DNA of 49,684 nucleotides from Bryobacterales bacterium (GCA_027452065.1 DAIDHC010000001.1:1-49684); one strand, 5' to 3'; numbered from the stretch's first letter, positions 1 to 9,005 are shown. A program made the numbers and translations. Notes: a model not told the origin generated them from the sequence alone.

Positions 1-844
1 CGATCACGCGGGGCTCGAGCGCCTTCTCGAGCACACGGTGTCGGGAGGGGTTTCGGGAATTTTCCTGCTGGGAACGACGGGCGAGGGGCCGTCGTTAAGC
101 TACCGTCTGCGGGCGGAACTGGTGGAGCGCGCCTGCCGGCAGGTGGCCGGGCGTGTGCCGGTGCTGGTTGCCATCAGCGACACCTCGTACACGGAGAGCG
201 TTGCTCTGGCCGAGCGGGCGGCCGAGGCTGGCGCGGATTTTCTGGTGATGGCCCCTCCCTATTATCTGATCCCTACCCAGGACGACCTGACGCGCTACAC
301 GGAGCTGCTGCACGACGCCGTTCCACTGCCGCTGTTCCTCTACAACATGCCGAGTTTGACCAAAATCCACTTCGACGCCGCTACGGTGCTGCGGCTCTCG
401 GAGTTGCCGGGCGTGGCCGGAGTGAAGGACAGCTCCGGCGACCTCCGCTATCTGGAGGCCATCCTTGAGATCGCCCGGCAGCGGATCGATTTCGCTGTGC
501 TGGTGGGTGCGCAGCGGCTGCTGTTGAGCGCGATGCGCGCCGGGGCTTCCGGCGGCGTATGCGGCGGAGCCAATCTGGTGCCGCATCTGTTCGTGAATTT
601 CTACCGGGCCGCGGCGGCGGGCAACTGGCCGGACGCCGAGGTTCTGCAGCAGAGCATCGACGCGCTCGACCGCGCGTTGCTTTTCGGCGGCGAGCCGTCG
701 AGCACTTACGTCCGCAGTCTGAAGGCGGCGCTGGCGATGCGGGACATCTGTAGCGCACTGCCGGCGCTTCCTCTATCGCCGCTCCCCTCGGGAGAACTCG
801 ACCGAATCCGGAACGCCATGGCGCTGGCGGGAGTGGACGGCTGA
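1..844 (+). CDS. DapA/KDG-aldolase family lyase, 5' end cut by window edge
   Basis: Class I aldolase of the dihydrodipicolinate synthase superfamily, which forms a Schiff base between a lysine and a 2-oxo acid substrate. The reading frame is open to base 2, and the residues before the first in-window GTG (DHAGLERLLEHT) look like the normal family N-terminus, so the gene begins upstream. Visible marks are the substrate-binding loop GTTGEGPSL, the catalytic tyrosine in LFLYNMP and the Schiff-base lysine in GVKDSSGD. The next gene is an IclR regulator on the same strand, which favours a sugar-acid or hydroxyproline-type catabolic lyase over lysine-biosynthetic DapA. Substrate cannot be read from the sequence. 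Confidence 0.88.
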   Translation, partial: DHAGLERLLEHTVSGGVSGIFLLGTTGEGPSLSYRLRAELVERACRQVAGRVPVLVAISDTSYTESVALAERAAEAGADFLVMAPPYYLIPTQDDLTRYTELLHDAVPLPLFLYNMPSLTKIHFDAATVLRLSELPGVAGVKDSSGDLRYLEAILEIARQRIDFAVLVGAQRLLLSAMRAGASGGVCGGANLVPHLFVNFYRAAAAGNWPDAEVLQQSIDALDRALLFGGEPSSTYVRSLKAALAMRDICSALPALPLSPLPSGELDRIRNAMALAGVDG

Positions 845-899
845 GCGCCCCCGCTCACTTTTTGGGACAATCGAGAACGATCGAAAAGCCCTGTCCGCC

Positions 900-1739
900 A
901 TGCCCAAACATCCCAGCGCCGCTGCGAACCTCAAAAGACCCGGCCGGACCTCAATAGTCAAGAGGCCCGATCAATATTTCTCCCGCGCCGTCGGGAAAGC
1001 GTTAGACGCGCTCGCTTTCATCGGGCAGAGTCCTCAGCCGGTGTCGTTGAATGAAATCTCTCGTTTCCTGGACCTTACCAAGGCCTCGGCCTTCCGCATT
1101 GTCCATACGCTCGAAGCACTGGGCTACCTTGCCAAGTCCCCGAACGCGCAGTATTCGGTCCGGGGCCGGACGCTGGCGCACGTTTCAACGCGGGCGGTAA
1201 ACGACATGCTGCGCGTTGGCTCGGAGGTGCTGGAGAGACTCAGTCTCGAGTTCCGGGAAACGGCGAGTCTGGCGGCGCTGTTTGAGAATCACATCGAGGT
1301 GATCGCGGTGGTGGAAAGTCCTCAGATGATCCGCATGGGCAACACGGTGGGCCGCATCGTGCCGCCGCACGCCAGTTCACTGGGCAAGGCGATCACCGCC
1401 TTCCAGCCGCCGGAGGTGCGCGACAAGCTTCTCCGCAGCTACGGCACCGCACCGATTACGCCGACAACGCTGACCGACGAAATCGCGCTGCGGGCCGAGT
1501 TTTCGCGCATTCAGGAAGCCGGCTATGCGGAGGACCGCGAAGAAAGCGTGGCCGGCGGCTGGTGCTTTGCGGCGCCGGTGCTGGGCGAGGGCGGCGCGGC
1601 GATCGGCTCCGTGAGCCTGTCGATGCCGGTGCTGCGGTTGCCTGTTGACGGCCTGCAGCGTAATATTGTGGCCGCGGTGAAGCGCGCCGCCACCGAGATC
1701 CAGGCCAAGTGCACGGGCGGGGCCGCGGAGGCGAAGTAA
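900..1739 (+). CDS. IclR family transcriptional regulator
   Basis: A 279-residue repressor/activator of the IclR family. An N-terminal winged helix-turn-helix (about residues 25-85, with ISRFLDLTKASAFRIVHTLE as the recognition region) is followed by the ligand-binding IclR domain (about 95-270). That domain contains HASSLGKAITA and the SVAGGWCFAAPV stretch typical of the effector pocket. IclR proteins commonly control neighbouring carbon-catabolic genes; the adjacent DapA-like lyase, 55 bases upstream on the same strand, is the obvious candidate target (inference). A GACAAT hexamer sits in the gap but about 20 bases from the start codon. Confidence 0.93.
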   Translation: MPKHPSAAANLKRPGRTSIVKRPDQYFSRAVGKALDALAFIGQSPQPVSLNEISRFLDLTKASAFRIVHTLEALGYLAKSPNAQYSVRGRTLAHVSTRAVNDMLRVGSEVLERLSLEFRETASLAALFENHIEVIAVVESPQMIRMGNTVGRIVPPHASSLGKAITAFQPPEVRDKLLRSYGTAPITPTTLTDEIALRAEFSRIQEAGYAEDREESVAGGWCFAAPVLGEGGAAIGSVSLSMPVLRLPVDGLQRNIVAAVKRAATEIQAKCTGGAAEAK

Positions 1740-1796
1740 ACGCCGGCGCGGCCTCGGCCGTTAAGGCGCGATTCGGTGCGGAACAGCCTGCCCTGT

Positions 1797-1802
1797 TACA
1801 AT
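1797..1802 (+). promoter_or_regulatory. -10 box TACAAT of accC, 9 bases before the ATG
   Basis: TACAAT is followed by nine bases and then the ATG at 1812. A start point 7-9 bases after the box would put the RNA 5' end at or next to the start codon. No Shine-Dalgarno sequence and no clear -35 box are visible. Confidence 0.5.
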
Positions 1803-1811
1803 CGCGTCTTC

Positions 1812-3311
1812 ATGTTCCGGAAAGTTCTGGTTGCCAATCGGGGGGAGATCGCGATCCGGCTGATCCGGGCGTTGCGCGAGATGGACATCGCCAGCGCCGC
1901 CGTGTTCTCCGACGCCGATCGCGACGCGCTCCACGTCCGGATGGCCGATGAAGCGCTGCCGATCGGGCCAGCGGCATCGGCGGAGAGCTATCTGCATGTG
2001 GGCAGAATCCTGGAGGCCGCGCGCCGCTGCGGCGCCGACGCGATTCATCCCGGTTACGGATTCCTGAGCGAGAACGCGGATTTCGCCGCGGCGTGTGAGG
2101 AGGCCCGAGTCTGCTTCATCGGCCCCCCGGCCTCCGCCATCCGGAAGCTCGGATCCAAGATCGAAGCCCGGCGTCTCGCCGTCGAGGCGGGCGTTCCGGT
2201 GGTGCCGGGCGCGGGTGAGCCGCTGGCAGAGGCGGCGCAAGCCCGCCGGATCGCGGCGGGCCTGGGCTACCCGGTGCTGCTGAAGGCCGCGGCCGGCGGG
2301 GGCGGGAAGGGCATGCGCCGGGTCGATTCCGAGAGCGATCTCGAAACGTCGATGCGCGACGCCGCCAGCGAGGCCGAGCGCTCGTTCCGGAGCGGCGAGC
2401 TGTACATGGAAAAGCTGGTTGAGGAGCCGCGGCACATTGAAATTCAGATCCTCGGCGACGGGCACGGGAATCTGATTCATTTTGGCGAGCGGGAATGCTC
2501 GCTCCAGCGCAGGCACCAGAAAGTGATCGAAGAGTGCCCCTCGCCGCTGATGGCCCGCTATCCGGAACTGCGCTACGCCATGGGCGATGCGGCGTTGAGC
2601 GTGGCGCGCGCCGCGGGCTACACAAACGCAGGCACGGCCGAGTTCCTGGTCGACAAGCATCTCAACTTTTACTTCCTCGAAATGAACACCCGGCTGCAGG
2701 TCGAGCATCCGGTGACCGAACTGGTGACCGGTCACGACCTGGTTCATCTCCAGGTCAGGATCGCCTCGGGAGAGCGCCTCCCGGTGTCACAGGCGGAGGT
2801 GACCTGGAGCGGCTCGGCCATCGAATGCCGCATTTATGCCGAGGATCCGGACACCGGCTTCCTCCCTTCGCCGGGAATGATCCGTCAACTGCGCGAACCC
2901 TCGGGGCCGGGCATCCGCCTGGACTCGGGCGTCTATCAGGGCTGGAACGTGCCGCTCGACTACGATCCGATGCTGGCGAAGCTGATCGCCTGGGGCGAGA
3001 CGCGTGAGATGGCAGCGGCCCGCCTCCGCCGTGCGCTCGCCGAGTACGTGGTGCTCGGCATCCGCAGCAATATTCCTTATTTCCGCGCCATCCTGGCCGA
3101 CGCCGAGTTTCTCGCCGGGCGTCTGCACACCGGGTTTCTGGACAATTTCGAACAACGCCGGAGCGCGGAGATCCCGGACGCGGCAATGGCGCGGATCGCC
3201 GCGCTGGCCGCGTTGCGCTTCGAGCGCGACCACGCCCGCCGGCCCGCCGCCGCGAGCGCGCCGGGCGCCGGCCGGTGGGCATCCGCCGGCCGCCAGGAGT
3301 TGCTGCGATGA
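1812..3311 (+). CDS. accC: Biotin carboxylase subunit of an acyl-CoA carboxylase
   Basis: ATP-dependent carboxylation of the biotin on a carrier protein, first half-reaction of acetyl-, propionyl- or methylcrotonyl-CoA carboxylases. The 499-residue protein has the biotin-carboxylase N-domain ([16 protein letters not shown]), the ATP-grasp with its glycine loop [10 protein letters not shown], the signature [14 protein letters not shown] and the C-terminal domain. The start at 1812 gives the canonical N-terminus; the longer frame from 1776 would add non-conserved residues. The stop overlaps the next start (ATGA), so the carrier protein is translationally coupled. No carboxyltransferase gene is nearby. 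An acyl-CoA carboxylase alpha subunit split in two fits better than the fatty-acid enzyme. Confidence 0.92.
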   Translation: MFRKVLVANRGEIAIRLIRALREMDIASAAVFSDADRDALHVRMADEALPIGPAASAESYLHVGRILEAARRCGADAIHPGYGFLSENADFAAACEEARVCFIGPPASAIRKLGSKIEARRLAVEAGVPVVPGAGEPLAEAAQARRIAAGLGYPVLLKAAAGGGGKGMRRVDSESDLETSMRDAASEAERSFRSGELYMEKLVEEPRHIEIQILGDGHGNLIHFGERECSLQRRHQKVIEECPSPLMARYPELRYAMGDAALSVARAAGYTNAGTAEFLVDKHLNFYFLEMNTRLQVEHPVTELVTGHDLVHLQVRIASGERLPVSQAEVTWSGSAIECRIYAEDPDTGFLPSPGMIRQLREPSGPGIRLDSGVYQGWNVPLDYDPMLAKLIAWGETREMAAARLRRALAEYVVLGIRSNIPYFRAILADAEFLAGRLHTGFLDNFEQRRSAEIPDAAMARIAALAALRFERDHARRPAAASAPGAGRWASAGRQELLR

Positions 3312-3760
3312 GACTGAACGCCCTGGTCGACGGCAATGAAATCGCGGTCGATGCCTCGGCGGCCGTTGAGCTGAGGGAAGTCGAGCCGGGAGTCTATCAC
3401 CTGATCGAGGGGGACCGGAGCGTGGAGGTACGGGTGGTGCGCAGCGCGGACCACTATCTGGTCGAGGTCGCGGGCCGTTCGTATTCCGTTGAGCTGTTCG
3501 ACCCGCGCGATCGCCGGAACCGGCCGGGCGCCGCGGGAGGCCACGGGCGCAGGAGCGTTGCCGCCCCGATGCCGGGCCGCGTCGTGCGCGTTCTGGTTTG
3601 CGTGGGGGATGCGGTGGAAGCCGGACAGGGGCTGCTGGTGGTGGAAGCGATGAAGATGCAAAACGAAATGAAGTCGCCCAAGGCCGGCCGGGTGATCAGC
3701 GTAGGAGCCGGGGCCGGCGATACCGTGGGCGCAGGCGACGTGCTGGTGGTGGTGGAATAA
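3308..3760 (+). CDS. Biotin carboxyl carrier protein
   Basis: Carries biotin between the carboxylase and a carboxyltransferase. It has 150 residues; the last 70 are a biotinyl/lipoyl domain with the biotinylation motif EAMKMQNE, the acceptor lysine being about residue 116. The first 75 residues are beta-rich and resemble the linker region found before the biotinyl domain in long alpha chains of propionyl-/methylcrotonyl-CoA carboxylases. The start at 3308 overlaps the accC stop by four bases; an earlier in-frame start at 3275 would lie inside accC and is less likely. Together with accC it looks like one alpha chain encoded as two genes. Confidence 0.9.
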   Translation: MRLNALVDGNEIAVDASAAVELREVEPGVYHLIEGDRSVEVRVVRSADHYLVEVAGRSYSVELFDPRDRRNRPGAAGGHGRRSVAAPMPGRVVRVLVCVGDAVEAGQGLLVVEAMKMQNEMKSPKAGRVISVGAGAGDTVGAGDVLVVVE

Positions 3761-3779
3761 GGACAGCTACCATGGAGTC

Positions 3780-4538
3780 ATGATGGCCGAAGCGGTTTGC
3801 GCGCATTGCCACGGCACGGGCTGGAAGATATCGGTGAGCGAAGGCGTCTCGTCGGCCGAGCCTTGCGAGTGCCGGGGTGAGGCTCGCAGCAAGGCACTGC
3901 TCGCCAACGCCGGCATACCGGTGAACTACACCGCGGCTTCGATCGACAACTTTGTGTTGCCCCGCGACAATCCCGCCGGCCGCGCCGCCATGGCCGACGT
4001 GGTGCTGACGGTGCGTACGTACCTGCGCGAGTACCCGGTGCTCGACCGGCCGGGGCTGTTGTTCATTGGCTCTCCGGGAACGGGAAAGACGCATTTAGCC
4101 GTGGCCGCGCTGCGCCACCTGATCCAGCGCGGCTTCGAGGGGCTCTTTTTCGACTACCAGAATCTGCTGGACCAGATCCGATCCGGTTACGACAAGGGCT
4201 CAGGCATCATCGACCGGGAAGCCTACCGCACGGCGCTCGATGCCGAGATCCTGTTGCTCGACGACCTTGGCGCCCACCGGGTGACCGATTGGGTGGAGGA
4301 CACCGTTACCTCGATCATCACCTACCGCTGCAATCACCGGAAGCCGCTGATCGCCACCACGAACCTCCGGGACCCGGAGGCCGGCGACCGCCGCGGCTCC
4401 GGCCTCGACGCCGACATCCACAGCAAGTTCTTTCTCGAGGAGCGCATCGGAATGCGGGCGCGCTCGCGTCTGTTCGAGATGTGCCGCATCGTCCGGATGC
4501 CGCAGGTGGAGGACTACCGCATCCGCCGGCGCCAGTGA
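3780..4538 (+). CDS. DnaC/IstB-like AAA+ ATPase
   Basis: A 252-residue ATPase of the helicase-loader type. The N-terminus has a cysteine cluster (CAHCHGTGW and CEC within the first 35 residues), a likely zinc knuckle. The AAA+ core has Walker A GSPGTGKTH (from residue 97), Walker B LLLDDLG (Asp161/162) and sensor-1 IATTNL. It lies 19 bases after the carrier-protein gene, so the two may share a transcript. IstB homologues of insertion sequences look similar, but no transposase or terminal repeats are present. A chromosomal DnaC/DnaI-type loader is therefore likelier; the link with a carboxylase operon is unexplained. Confidence 0.85.
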   Translation: MMAEAVCAHCHGTGWKISVSEGVSSAEPCECRGEARSKALLANAGIPVNYTAASIDNFVLPRDNPAGRAAMADVVLTVRTYLREYPVLDRPGLLFIGSPGTGKTHLAVAALRHLIQRGFEGLFFDYQNLLDQIRSGYDKGSGIIDREAYRTALDAEILLLDDLGAHRVTDWVEDTVTSIITYRCNHRKPLIATTNLRDPEAGDRRGSGLDADIHSKFFLEERIGMRARSRLFEMCRIVRMPQVEDYRIRRRQ

Positions 4539-4545
4539 CGGCGGC

Positions 4546-5061
4546 TCAACTCTGCGCGGCCACCCAGGGGTCCTCGTCCGCACTGCGGCCGTAAACGGCC
4601 GGCACGCGCCCTCCCATCGGGCGGATGTAGGTGACCAGTTCTCCCCGGTGATGTATGGCGTGATGGAGCGCAATGCTCAGGAATGTCACCGCCGGCTGTT
4701 GCAGGCGGCCGCGGAAGTCCAGAATCTTGACGAGTTGCTCCCCGCTCATCGTCTTGACGCGGGGCATTGCCGCGCCGATATGCTCGTGATACCAGGAGGC
4801 GATGGCGGCCGGCGAAGCCACATTGTCCGGGCGCTGCGGCTGCGCCGCTTCGAAACTACCGCCGGCAACTGAGTTCAGAAACCAGACCTCGGCCGCCGCC
4901 AGGTGCCATGCGAGTTCGAGCGCGCTCTTCGCCTTCGGATCGGGGCGATACTCCGTGTTGGCGTCCGGTACGGCCGCGATCACTTTCTCGGTGGTCTTCT
5001 GCTCCGCCTCCAGTTGACGGGCGGTCACGGCGCGAAGAAACTGCGCTTCTTCAGTGGTCAT
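4546..5061 (-). CDS. DinB family protein
   Basis: A 171-residue four-helix-bundle protein of the DinB/YfiT superfamily, metal-dependent enzymes often using small thiols. The three expected metal histidines are visible: one in LAWHLAAAE and two in the C-terminal helix (HHAIHHRGELVTYIRPMGG). Substrate is unknown for this branch. It converges with the DnaC-like gene (7 bases apart) and diverges from the oxidoreductase gene (63 bases). I see no reason to link it to DNA damage despite the family name. Confidence 0.88.
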   Translation of the reverse strand: MTTEEAQFLRAVTARQLEAEQKTTEKVIAAVPDANTEYRPDPKAKSALELAWHLAAAEVWFLNSVAGGSFEAAQPQRPDNVASPAAIASWYHEHIGAAMPRVKTMSGEQLVKILDFRGRLQQPAVTFLSIALHHAIHHRGELVTYIRPMGGRVPAVYGRSADEDPWVAAQS

Positions 5062-5091
5062 GGTTACTTTTTGTTCCTCCCTTTCCCGTCA

Positions 5092-5097
5092 TATTAT
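5092..5097 (+). promoter_or_regulatory. -10 box TATTAT upstream of the Gfo/Idh/MocA gene
   Basis: TATTAT lies 27 bases before the ATG at 5125. A Shine-Dalgarno AAGGAG (5110-5115) sits between them, so this gene, unlike many others here, should have a conventional short leader. The -35 region is not convincing. Confidence 0.4.
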
Positions 5098-5124
5098 AGA
5101 GCGGGGACGAAGGAGAACATTCGC

Positions 5125-6429
5125 ATGAATAGAAGATATTTTCTTATGGGCGCCGCCGCCACAGCCGGTCAATTCGCGGTGAAAGGCCTGGCCAGCCCCA
5201 ACGACACAATCCGCATTGGCTGCGTCGGCGTTCGCTCTCAGGGCCGCGCCCACCTGGCTCATTATCTGCAAATGAAGAACGTCGAGATCGCGGCCATCTG
5301 CGACATCGACGAGTCGATCCTCAACGACCGGCTCAAGATGGTGGAAGACAAGAGCGGAAAGCGCCCGGCAGCGTACACCGATATACGCAAGATGCTCGAG
5401 GACAAAACTCTCGATGCCGTGTCCATTGCGACGCCCAATCACTCGCACACGCTGCAGACCATCTGGTCGCTCCAGGCGGGAAAGGACGTCTACGTCGAGA
5501 AGCCGTGCTCGCACGACCTGTTCGAGTCGCGCCAGATTGTGGCCGCCGCGCGGAAGTACGACAAACTGGTGCAGCATGGCACCAATAGCCGCTCCGGCCC
5601 GGCCGTGCGCGAGGCCATCGAGCAGATCAACAACGGGCTCATCGGCGACGTGTACATGGCGCGCGGCCTTTGCTACAAGTGGCGAGACACGATCGGGCGC
5701 GCCCCGGTAGAGCCCATCCCGCCCGGCGTCCACTACGATCTCTGGCTCGGCCCCGCGCCCGAGCATGACTTCACCCGGAACCGGTTTCATTACAACTGGC
5801 ACTGGTTCTGGGATTACGGCAACGGCGACCTCGGCAATCAGGGCATTCACGAAATGGACATCTGCCGCTGGGGGCTGGGCGTCAAGTATCCAACCAAGAT
5901 CAGCGCCATGGGCGGGCATTTCATGTTCGACGACGATCAGCAGACCCCGAACACGCTGACGGCGACCTACGAGTTCCACGACGGCGGCAAGCAGAAGCAC
6001 CTTGTGTTCGAGGTCCGGCACTGGATCACCAACCACGAAGCCGGCATTGACGAAGATCGCAAGAACGATCCCAATACCGTCGGCAACATTTTCTACGGCT
6101 CCAAAGGCTACCTCGCCGTCGAGTGGTACGAGAGCTACAAGACGTGGCTTGGCAAGGATCAGACGCCCGGCCCATCGAAGAAGGAGCCGGGAAATAACTG
6201 GGCGAACTTTATCGAGGCCTTGCGCGCGCGAGACGGCTCGAAGCTCAACGCGCCGATCGAGGAAGGAGCCCTGTCGGCGAACCTCGTGCATATGGCGAAT
6301 ATCTCCTATCGCCTGGGCCGTTCGTTGAGCTTCGATTCGGAGAAATTCGAGTTCACCGGCGACGCCGAAGCCAACGCCATGATGAAGCGCCAGTACCGCA
6401 AGCCGTTCGTAGTCCCCGACGAGGTGTAA
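5125..6429 (+). CDS. Tat-exported Gfo/Idh/MocA family oxidoreductase
   Basis: NAD(P)-binding sugar or inositol oxidoreductase of 434 residues. It begins with a twin-arginine-type signal (NRRYFLMGAAATAG), so the folded enzyme is probably exported with its cofactor. The Rossmann fold follows (IRIGCVGVRSQGRAHL), then ATPNHSH and the EKPCSHD motif with the conserved lysine. The start is fixed by AAGGAG eight to nine bases upstream and by the signal peptide; the longer open frame from 4903 runs antisense over the DinB gene. Tat-targeted members are abundant in Acidobacteria and Planctomycetes. Substrate is not deducible. Confidence 0.92.
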   Translation: MNRRYFLMGAAATAGQFAVKGLASPNDTIRIGCVGVRSQGRAHLAHYLQMKNVEIAAICDIDESILNDRLKMVEDKSGKRPAAYTDIRKMLEDKTLDAVSIATPNHSHTLQTIWSLQAGKDVYVEKPCSHDLFESRQIVAAARKYDKLVQHGTNSRSGPAVREAIEQINNGLIGDVYMARGLCYKWRDTIGRAPVEPIPPGVHYDLWLGPAPEHDFTRNRFHYNWHWFWDYGNGDLGNQGIHEMDICRWGLGVKYPTKISAMGGHFMFDDDQQTPNTLTATYEFHDGGKQKHLVFEVRHWITNHEAGIDEDRKNDPNTVGNIFYGSKGYLAVEWYESYKTWLGKDQTPGPSKKEPGNNWANFIEALRARDGSKLNAPIEEGALSANLVHMANISYRLGRSLSFDSEKFEFTGDAEANAMMKRQYRKPFVVPDEV

Positions 6430-6447
6430 AGCGGCGCGGCCGCCGGG

Positions 6448-6475
6448 AACGCCCCGGTTCGCGGACCGGGGCGTT
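6448..6475. terminator. 11-bp perfect hairpin between two + strand genes
   Basis: AACGCCCCGGT (6448-6458) pairs perfectly with ACCGGGGCGTT (6465-6475) across a six-base loop, starting 18 bases after the oxidoreductase stop. There is no T-run on either side, so intrinsic termination is uncertain; it may instead protect the mRNA 3' end. Confidence 0.4.
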
Positions 6476-6504
6476 ACGATGGAGTCGGAGAACACCCTTC
6501 GACC

Positions 6505-7701
6505 ATGACCCCCACGCGGACCGATCCCCTCGCCTTTCTCACCGGACAACTGGACGCTCTGCGAGCAGCCGGCTCGTTCCAGCGTCTCCGGGTGCTCGAG
6601 TCGGCCTGCGATCCCGTATCGCGGTTCGACGGCCACGAGGTGATCAATCTGGCGAGCAACAATTACCTGGGCCTCGCCAATCATCCCAAGCTGCGCGAGG
6701 CCGCCATCGACGCCATCAAGCACTATGGCGTCGGCTCCGGCGCCGTGCGGACCATTTCGGGCACCATGCGCCTGCACATGGAACTTGAGGAGCGGATCGC
6801 GGCCTTTAAGAACGTCGAGGCCTGCGTCGTGTTTCAGTCGGGCTTCACCGCCAACGCGGGCACGGTCTCGGCGATTCTGACCGCCTCGGACCATATCGTC
6901 TCCGATGCCCTCAACCACGCCAGTATCATCGATGGCTGCCGCCTGTCGCGGGCCAAGATCCATGTGTTTCCACACAAGGACGCGGGCGCGGCCGAAGAGA
7001 AGCTGAAGGCGCTCGACGGCGTGCCGGGCCGCAAGCTGCTTATCAGCGACGGTGTTTTCTCGATGGACGGAGACATCGGGCCGTTGCCGGACCTGGTGGC
7101 AGTCGCCGAACGCTACGGCGCCATCATGATGGTGGACGACGCGCATTCCTCCGGCGTTCTGGGCCGCAACGGCAGGGGCACCGTCGATCACTTCGGGCTT
7201 CATGGGCGGGTGGACATTCAGGTGGGAACGCTGTCCAAGGCGGTCGGCGTTCTCGGCGGCTACGTCTGCGGCTCGCGGGATCTGATCGACTTCCTCTACC
7301 ATCGCGCCCGGCCATTCCTTTTCTCGACGTCTCACCCTCCTTCGGTCGCCGCGGCCTGTCTGGCCGCCTTCGACATTCTGGAGAACGAGCCGGAACGGAT
7401 TGACGCGCTGTGGAACAACACGCGCCGCTTTAAAGCCTCGCTACGGGACGCCGGCTTCGACACCGGCGAAAGCCAGACGCCCATTACACCGATCATCGTT
7501 GGAGACGCGGCCCTGGCCCACGCGTTCTCTCGCGCCCTTTTCGACAACGGACTTCTCGCCACCGGGATCGGCTATCCCACGGTGCCCGAGGGCCGGGCGC
7601 GCATTCGCACGATCGTGACCGCAGCGCACACCGCCGGCCAATTGGACCGGGCCGCCGGCATCATCGCCAGCGTCGCCCGGCAGATGAGAATTCTGCCGTA
7701 G
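6505..7701 (+). CDS. kbl: Glycine C-acetyltransferase / 8-amino-7-oxononanoate synthase family enzyme
   Basis: PLP-dependent alpha-oxoamine synthase of 398 residues, joining an amino acid to an acyl-CoA with loss of CoA. Visible marks: INLASNNYLGL near the N-terminus, GVGSGAVRTISGT, the PLP-stacking region DALNHASIIDGCRL, cofactor Asp and His in VDDAHSSG, and the Schiff-base lysine (residue 245) in TLSKAVGVLGGY. The NNYLGL...GAVRTISGT pattern resembles Kbl (threonine catabolism) more than BioF. No threonine dehydrogenase and no biotin genes are adjacent, so BioF-like or other activity remains possible. Confidence 0.85.
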   Translation: MTPTRTDPLAFLTGQLDALRAAGSFQRLRVLESACDPVSRFDGHEVINLASNNYLGLANHPKLREAAIDAIKHYGVGSGAVRTISGTMRLHMELEERIAAFKNVEACVVFQSGFTANAGTVSAILTASDHIVSDALNHASIIDGCRLSRAKIHVFPHKDAGAAEEKLKALDGVPGRKLLISDGVFSMDGDIGPLPDLVAVAERYGAIMMVDDAHSSGVLGRNGRGTVDHFGLHGRVDIQVGTLSKAVGVLGGYVCGSRDLIDFLYHRARPFLFSTSHPPSVAAACLAAFDILENEPERIDALWNNTRRFKASLRDAGFDTGESQTPITPIIVGDAALAHAFSRALFDNGLLATGIGYPTVPEGRARIRTIVTAAHTAGQLDRAAGIIASVARQMRILP

Positions 7702-7874
7702 ATGCAGAGGGTTAGCGCCGGATTGTCGGAATTGAAACTTGCGCCAGCCAGCCGGCATCTAATGCTAGAAGCGGCTCGGCGGATGAGCTGTGATTGTCTC
7801 TGCCTGTGGATTCGGCGGCTTTCACGGCGCCGGCCGGTTTCAGCGCTTCAGAGAGGTAGCAGTAAGGAGACTCC
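7702..7874. other. Intergenic stretch without a recognised element
   Basis: These 173 bases separate the Kbl-type gene and yjbQ. Apart from the Shine-Dalgarno AAGGAG just before the yjbQ ATG I see no convincing promoter, repeat or small gene. Confidence 0.5.
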
Positions 7875-8387
7875 ATGACATCAGGGAAGATGCAGGTAGT
7901 GGAAACAATTCCAGTCAGCGTCGAGAGCGCGCCCGCGCCGGCCGCTCCCAGCGCCGGCTTCAAGGTGTTCAGCCGGATTCTGGACTGGATCACCACGGAC
8001 CGCATGCAGTTGATCAACGTCACCGACCGCATCAACGAGATCGTGCGGAAGAGCGGCGTGCGAGAAGGCCTCGTCCATCTGCAATCGCTCCATACCACGT
8101 CCGCACTTTTTCTCGGTGAATGGCAGGACGCTCTGGTCCACGACGCCAGAACATTTTTCGAAGGGATCGTCGAACAGGACCGCTACTACCGGCACAACGA
8201 CCCGCTCTACTCCGATTGTGAACGCCGCAACGCCGACTCTCACATGCGAGGCATGCTGATGGGCCAGACTCTGAGCCTGCAGGTTCGCAACGCGGCCGTC
8301 CTCCTGGGCACGTGGCAGAGCATAGTCTTCGCCGAATTCGACGGCCCCCGCAGCCGTTCGCTCGCCGTCCAGGTCTCCGGTATTTGA
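7875..8387 (+). CDS. yjbQ: YjbQ family protein (secondary thiamine-phosphate synthase-like)
   Basis: A 170-residue member of the UPF0047/YjbQ family. Family hallmarks are LHTTSALFL, the acidic-histidine stretch RHNDPLYSDC, NADSHMRGMLMG and GTWQSIVFAEFDGPR near the end. The family has weak thiamine-phosphate synthase activity in some members, but its main role is unsettled. The first ~30 residues are extra relative to the usual ~140-residue family and rich in Ala/Pro. AAGGAG directly precedes the start. No thiamine genes are nearby. Confidence 0.9.
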   Translation: MTSGKMQVVETIPVSVESAPAPAAPSAGFKVFSRILDWITTDRMQLINVTDRINEIVRKSGVREGLVHLQSLHTTSALFLGEWQDALVHDARTFFEGIVEQDRYYRHNDPLYSDCERRNADSHMRGMLMGQTLSLQVRNAAVLLGTWQSIVFAEFDGPRSRSLAVQVSGI

Positions 8388-8437
8388 TAGCTACCGCGCT
8401 CCTGCTAGTCTTGCTGTAGGGGCTTGGCCCCGGCCGA

Positions 8438-8863
8438 ATGGAAAAGCTGTTCACGATCGAAGAAGCCGAGGCGCTGCTTCCGGAGCTCGAACCGATGGTG
8501 CGCGAGTTGATGGCTCTCCGGGCCGAGAGCGACCTGATCGAACGTCAAGGCCGGGATCGCGTGAATCGCATCACTGCCAGCGGCGGATCGTTCGTCGACC
8601 ACGCTCCCTTCCTCGAAGCGCGCCGGGGGCTGGCTTCCTCCGCCGCCCGTCTGCAGGCCCTCATGGGCATCATCGAAGGCCGCGGCGTGTTGTTGAAGGA
8701 CCTGGATCGCGGCCTTCTCGACTTTCCCGCGCTCTACCACGGCGAGCGTGTCCTGCTGTGCTGGATGCTCGGCGAGCCCCGAATCGATCACTGGCACCGC
8801 GTCGAGGACGGCTTCCGCGGGCGCCGGCCGGTCGGCGAGGACTTCCGAAAACGCCCGATCTGA
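8438..8863 (+). CDS. DUF2203 family protein
   Basis: A 141-residue protein of unknown function with the DUF2203 pattern: an N-terminal FTIEEAEALLPELEPMVREL helix, a central basic helical hairpin, and the C-terminal motif LLDFPALYHGERVLLCWMLG followed by IDHWHRVEDGFRGRRPV. It probably forms a small helical bundle with a conserved Trp/His/Glu surface. It sits 50 bases after yjbQ on the same strand and could share its transcript. No catalytic residues can be assigned. Confidence 0.85.
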   Translation: MEKLFTIEEAEALLPELEPMVRELMALRAESDLIERQGRDRVNRITASGGSFVDHAPFLEARRGLASSAARLQALMGIIEGRGVLLKDLDRGLLDFPALYHGERVLLCWMLGEPRIDHWHRVEDGFRGRRPVGEDFRKRPI

Positions 8864-8886
8864 CGTCCTCATTGCGCGGCCGGCAA

Positions 8887-8916
8887 TTGACACTTGCCTT
8901 TCGCGCTCACTACACT
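8887..8916 (+). promoter_or_regulatory. Sigma-70-type promoter TTGACA-N18-TACACT
   Basis: A consensus -35 box TTGACA (8887-8892) and TACACT (8911-8916) separated by 18 bases. It is the clearest two-box promoter in the window and would drive the DUF507 and ribokinase genes with a leader of about 80 bases. Confidence 0.65.
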
Positions 8917-8967
8917 GAAAATCATAGCGGCTGATCGTTGTTGCAGGTAATTCCACACAGCCTGATT

Positions 8968-8987
8968 TTTGCGCTCATTTGCGCTCA
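8968..8987 (+). repeat. Perfect tandem 10-mer TTTGCGCTCA x2 in a leader
   Basis: Two adjacent identical copies, 8968-8977 and 8978-8987. Related copies are TTTCGCGCTCA inside the promoter spacer (about 8899-8909) and TTTTCGCTCA (about 8993-9002) just before the start codon. Confidence 0.8.
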
Positions 8988-9005
8988 GGAGCTTTTCGCT
9001 CACGG

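Noticed and set aside
3780-4538. IstB of an IS21-type insertion sequence
   Set aside because: No istA transposase, terminal repeats or target duplication in the flanks; a chromosomal DnaC-like gene fits better.
5089-7335. 748-codon open frame on the minus strand under the oxidoreductase and Kbl-type genes
   Set aside because: It lies opposite two well-conserved genes and its translation has no recognisable motif; long antisense frames arise from the GC-rich third codon positions.
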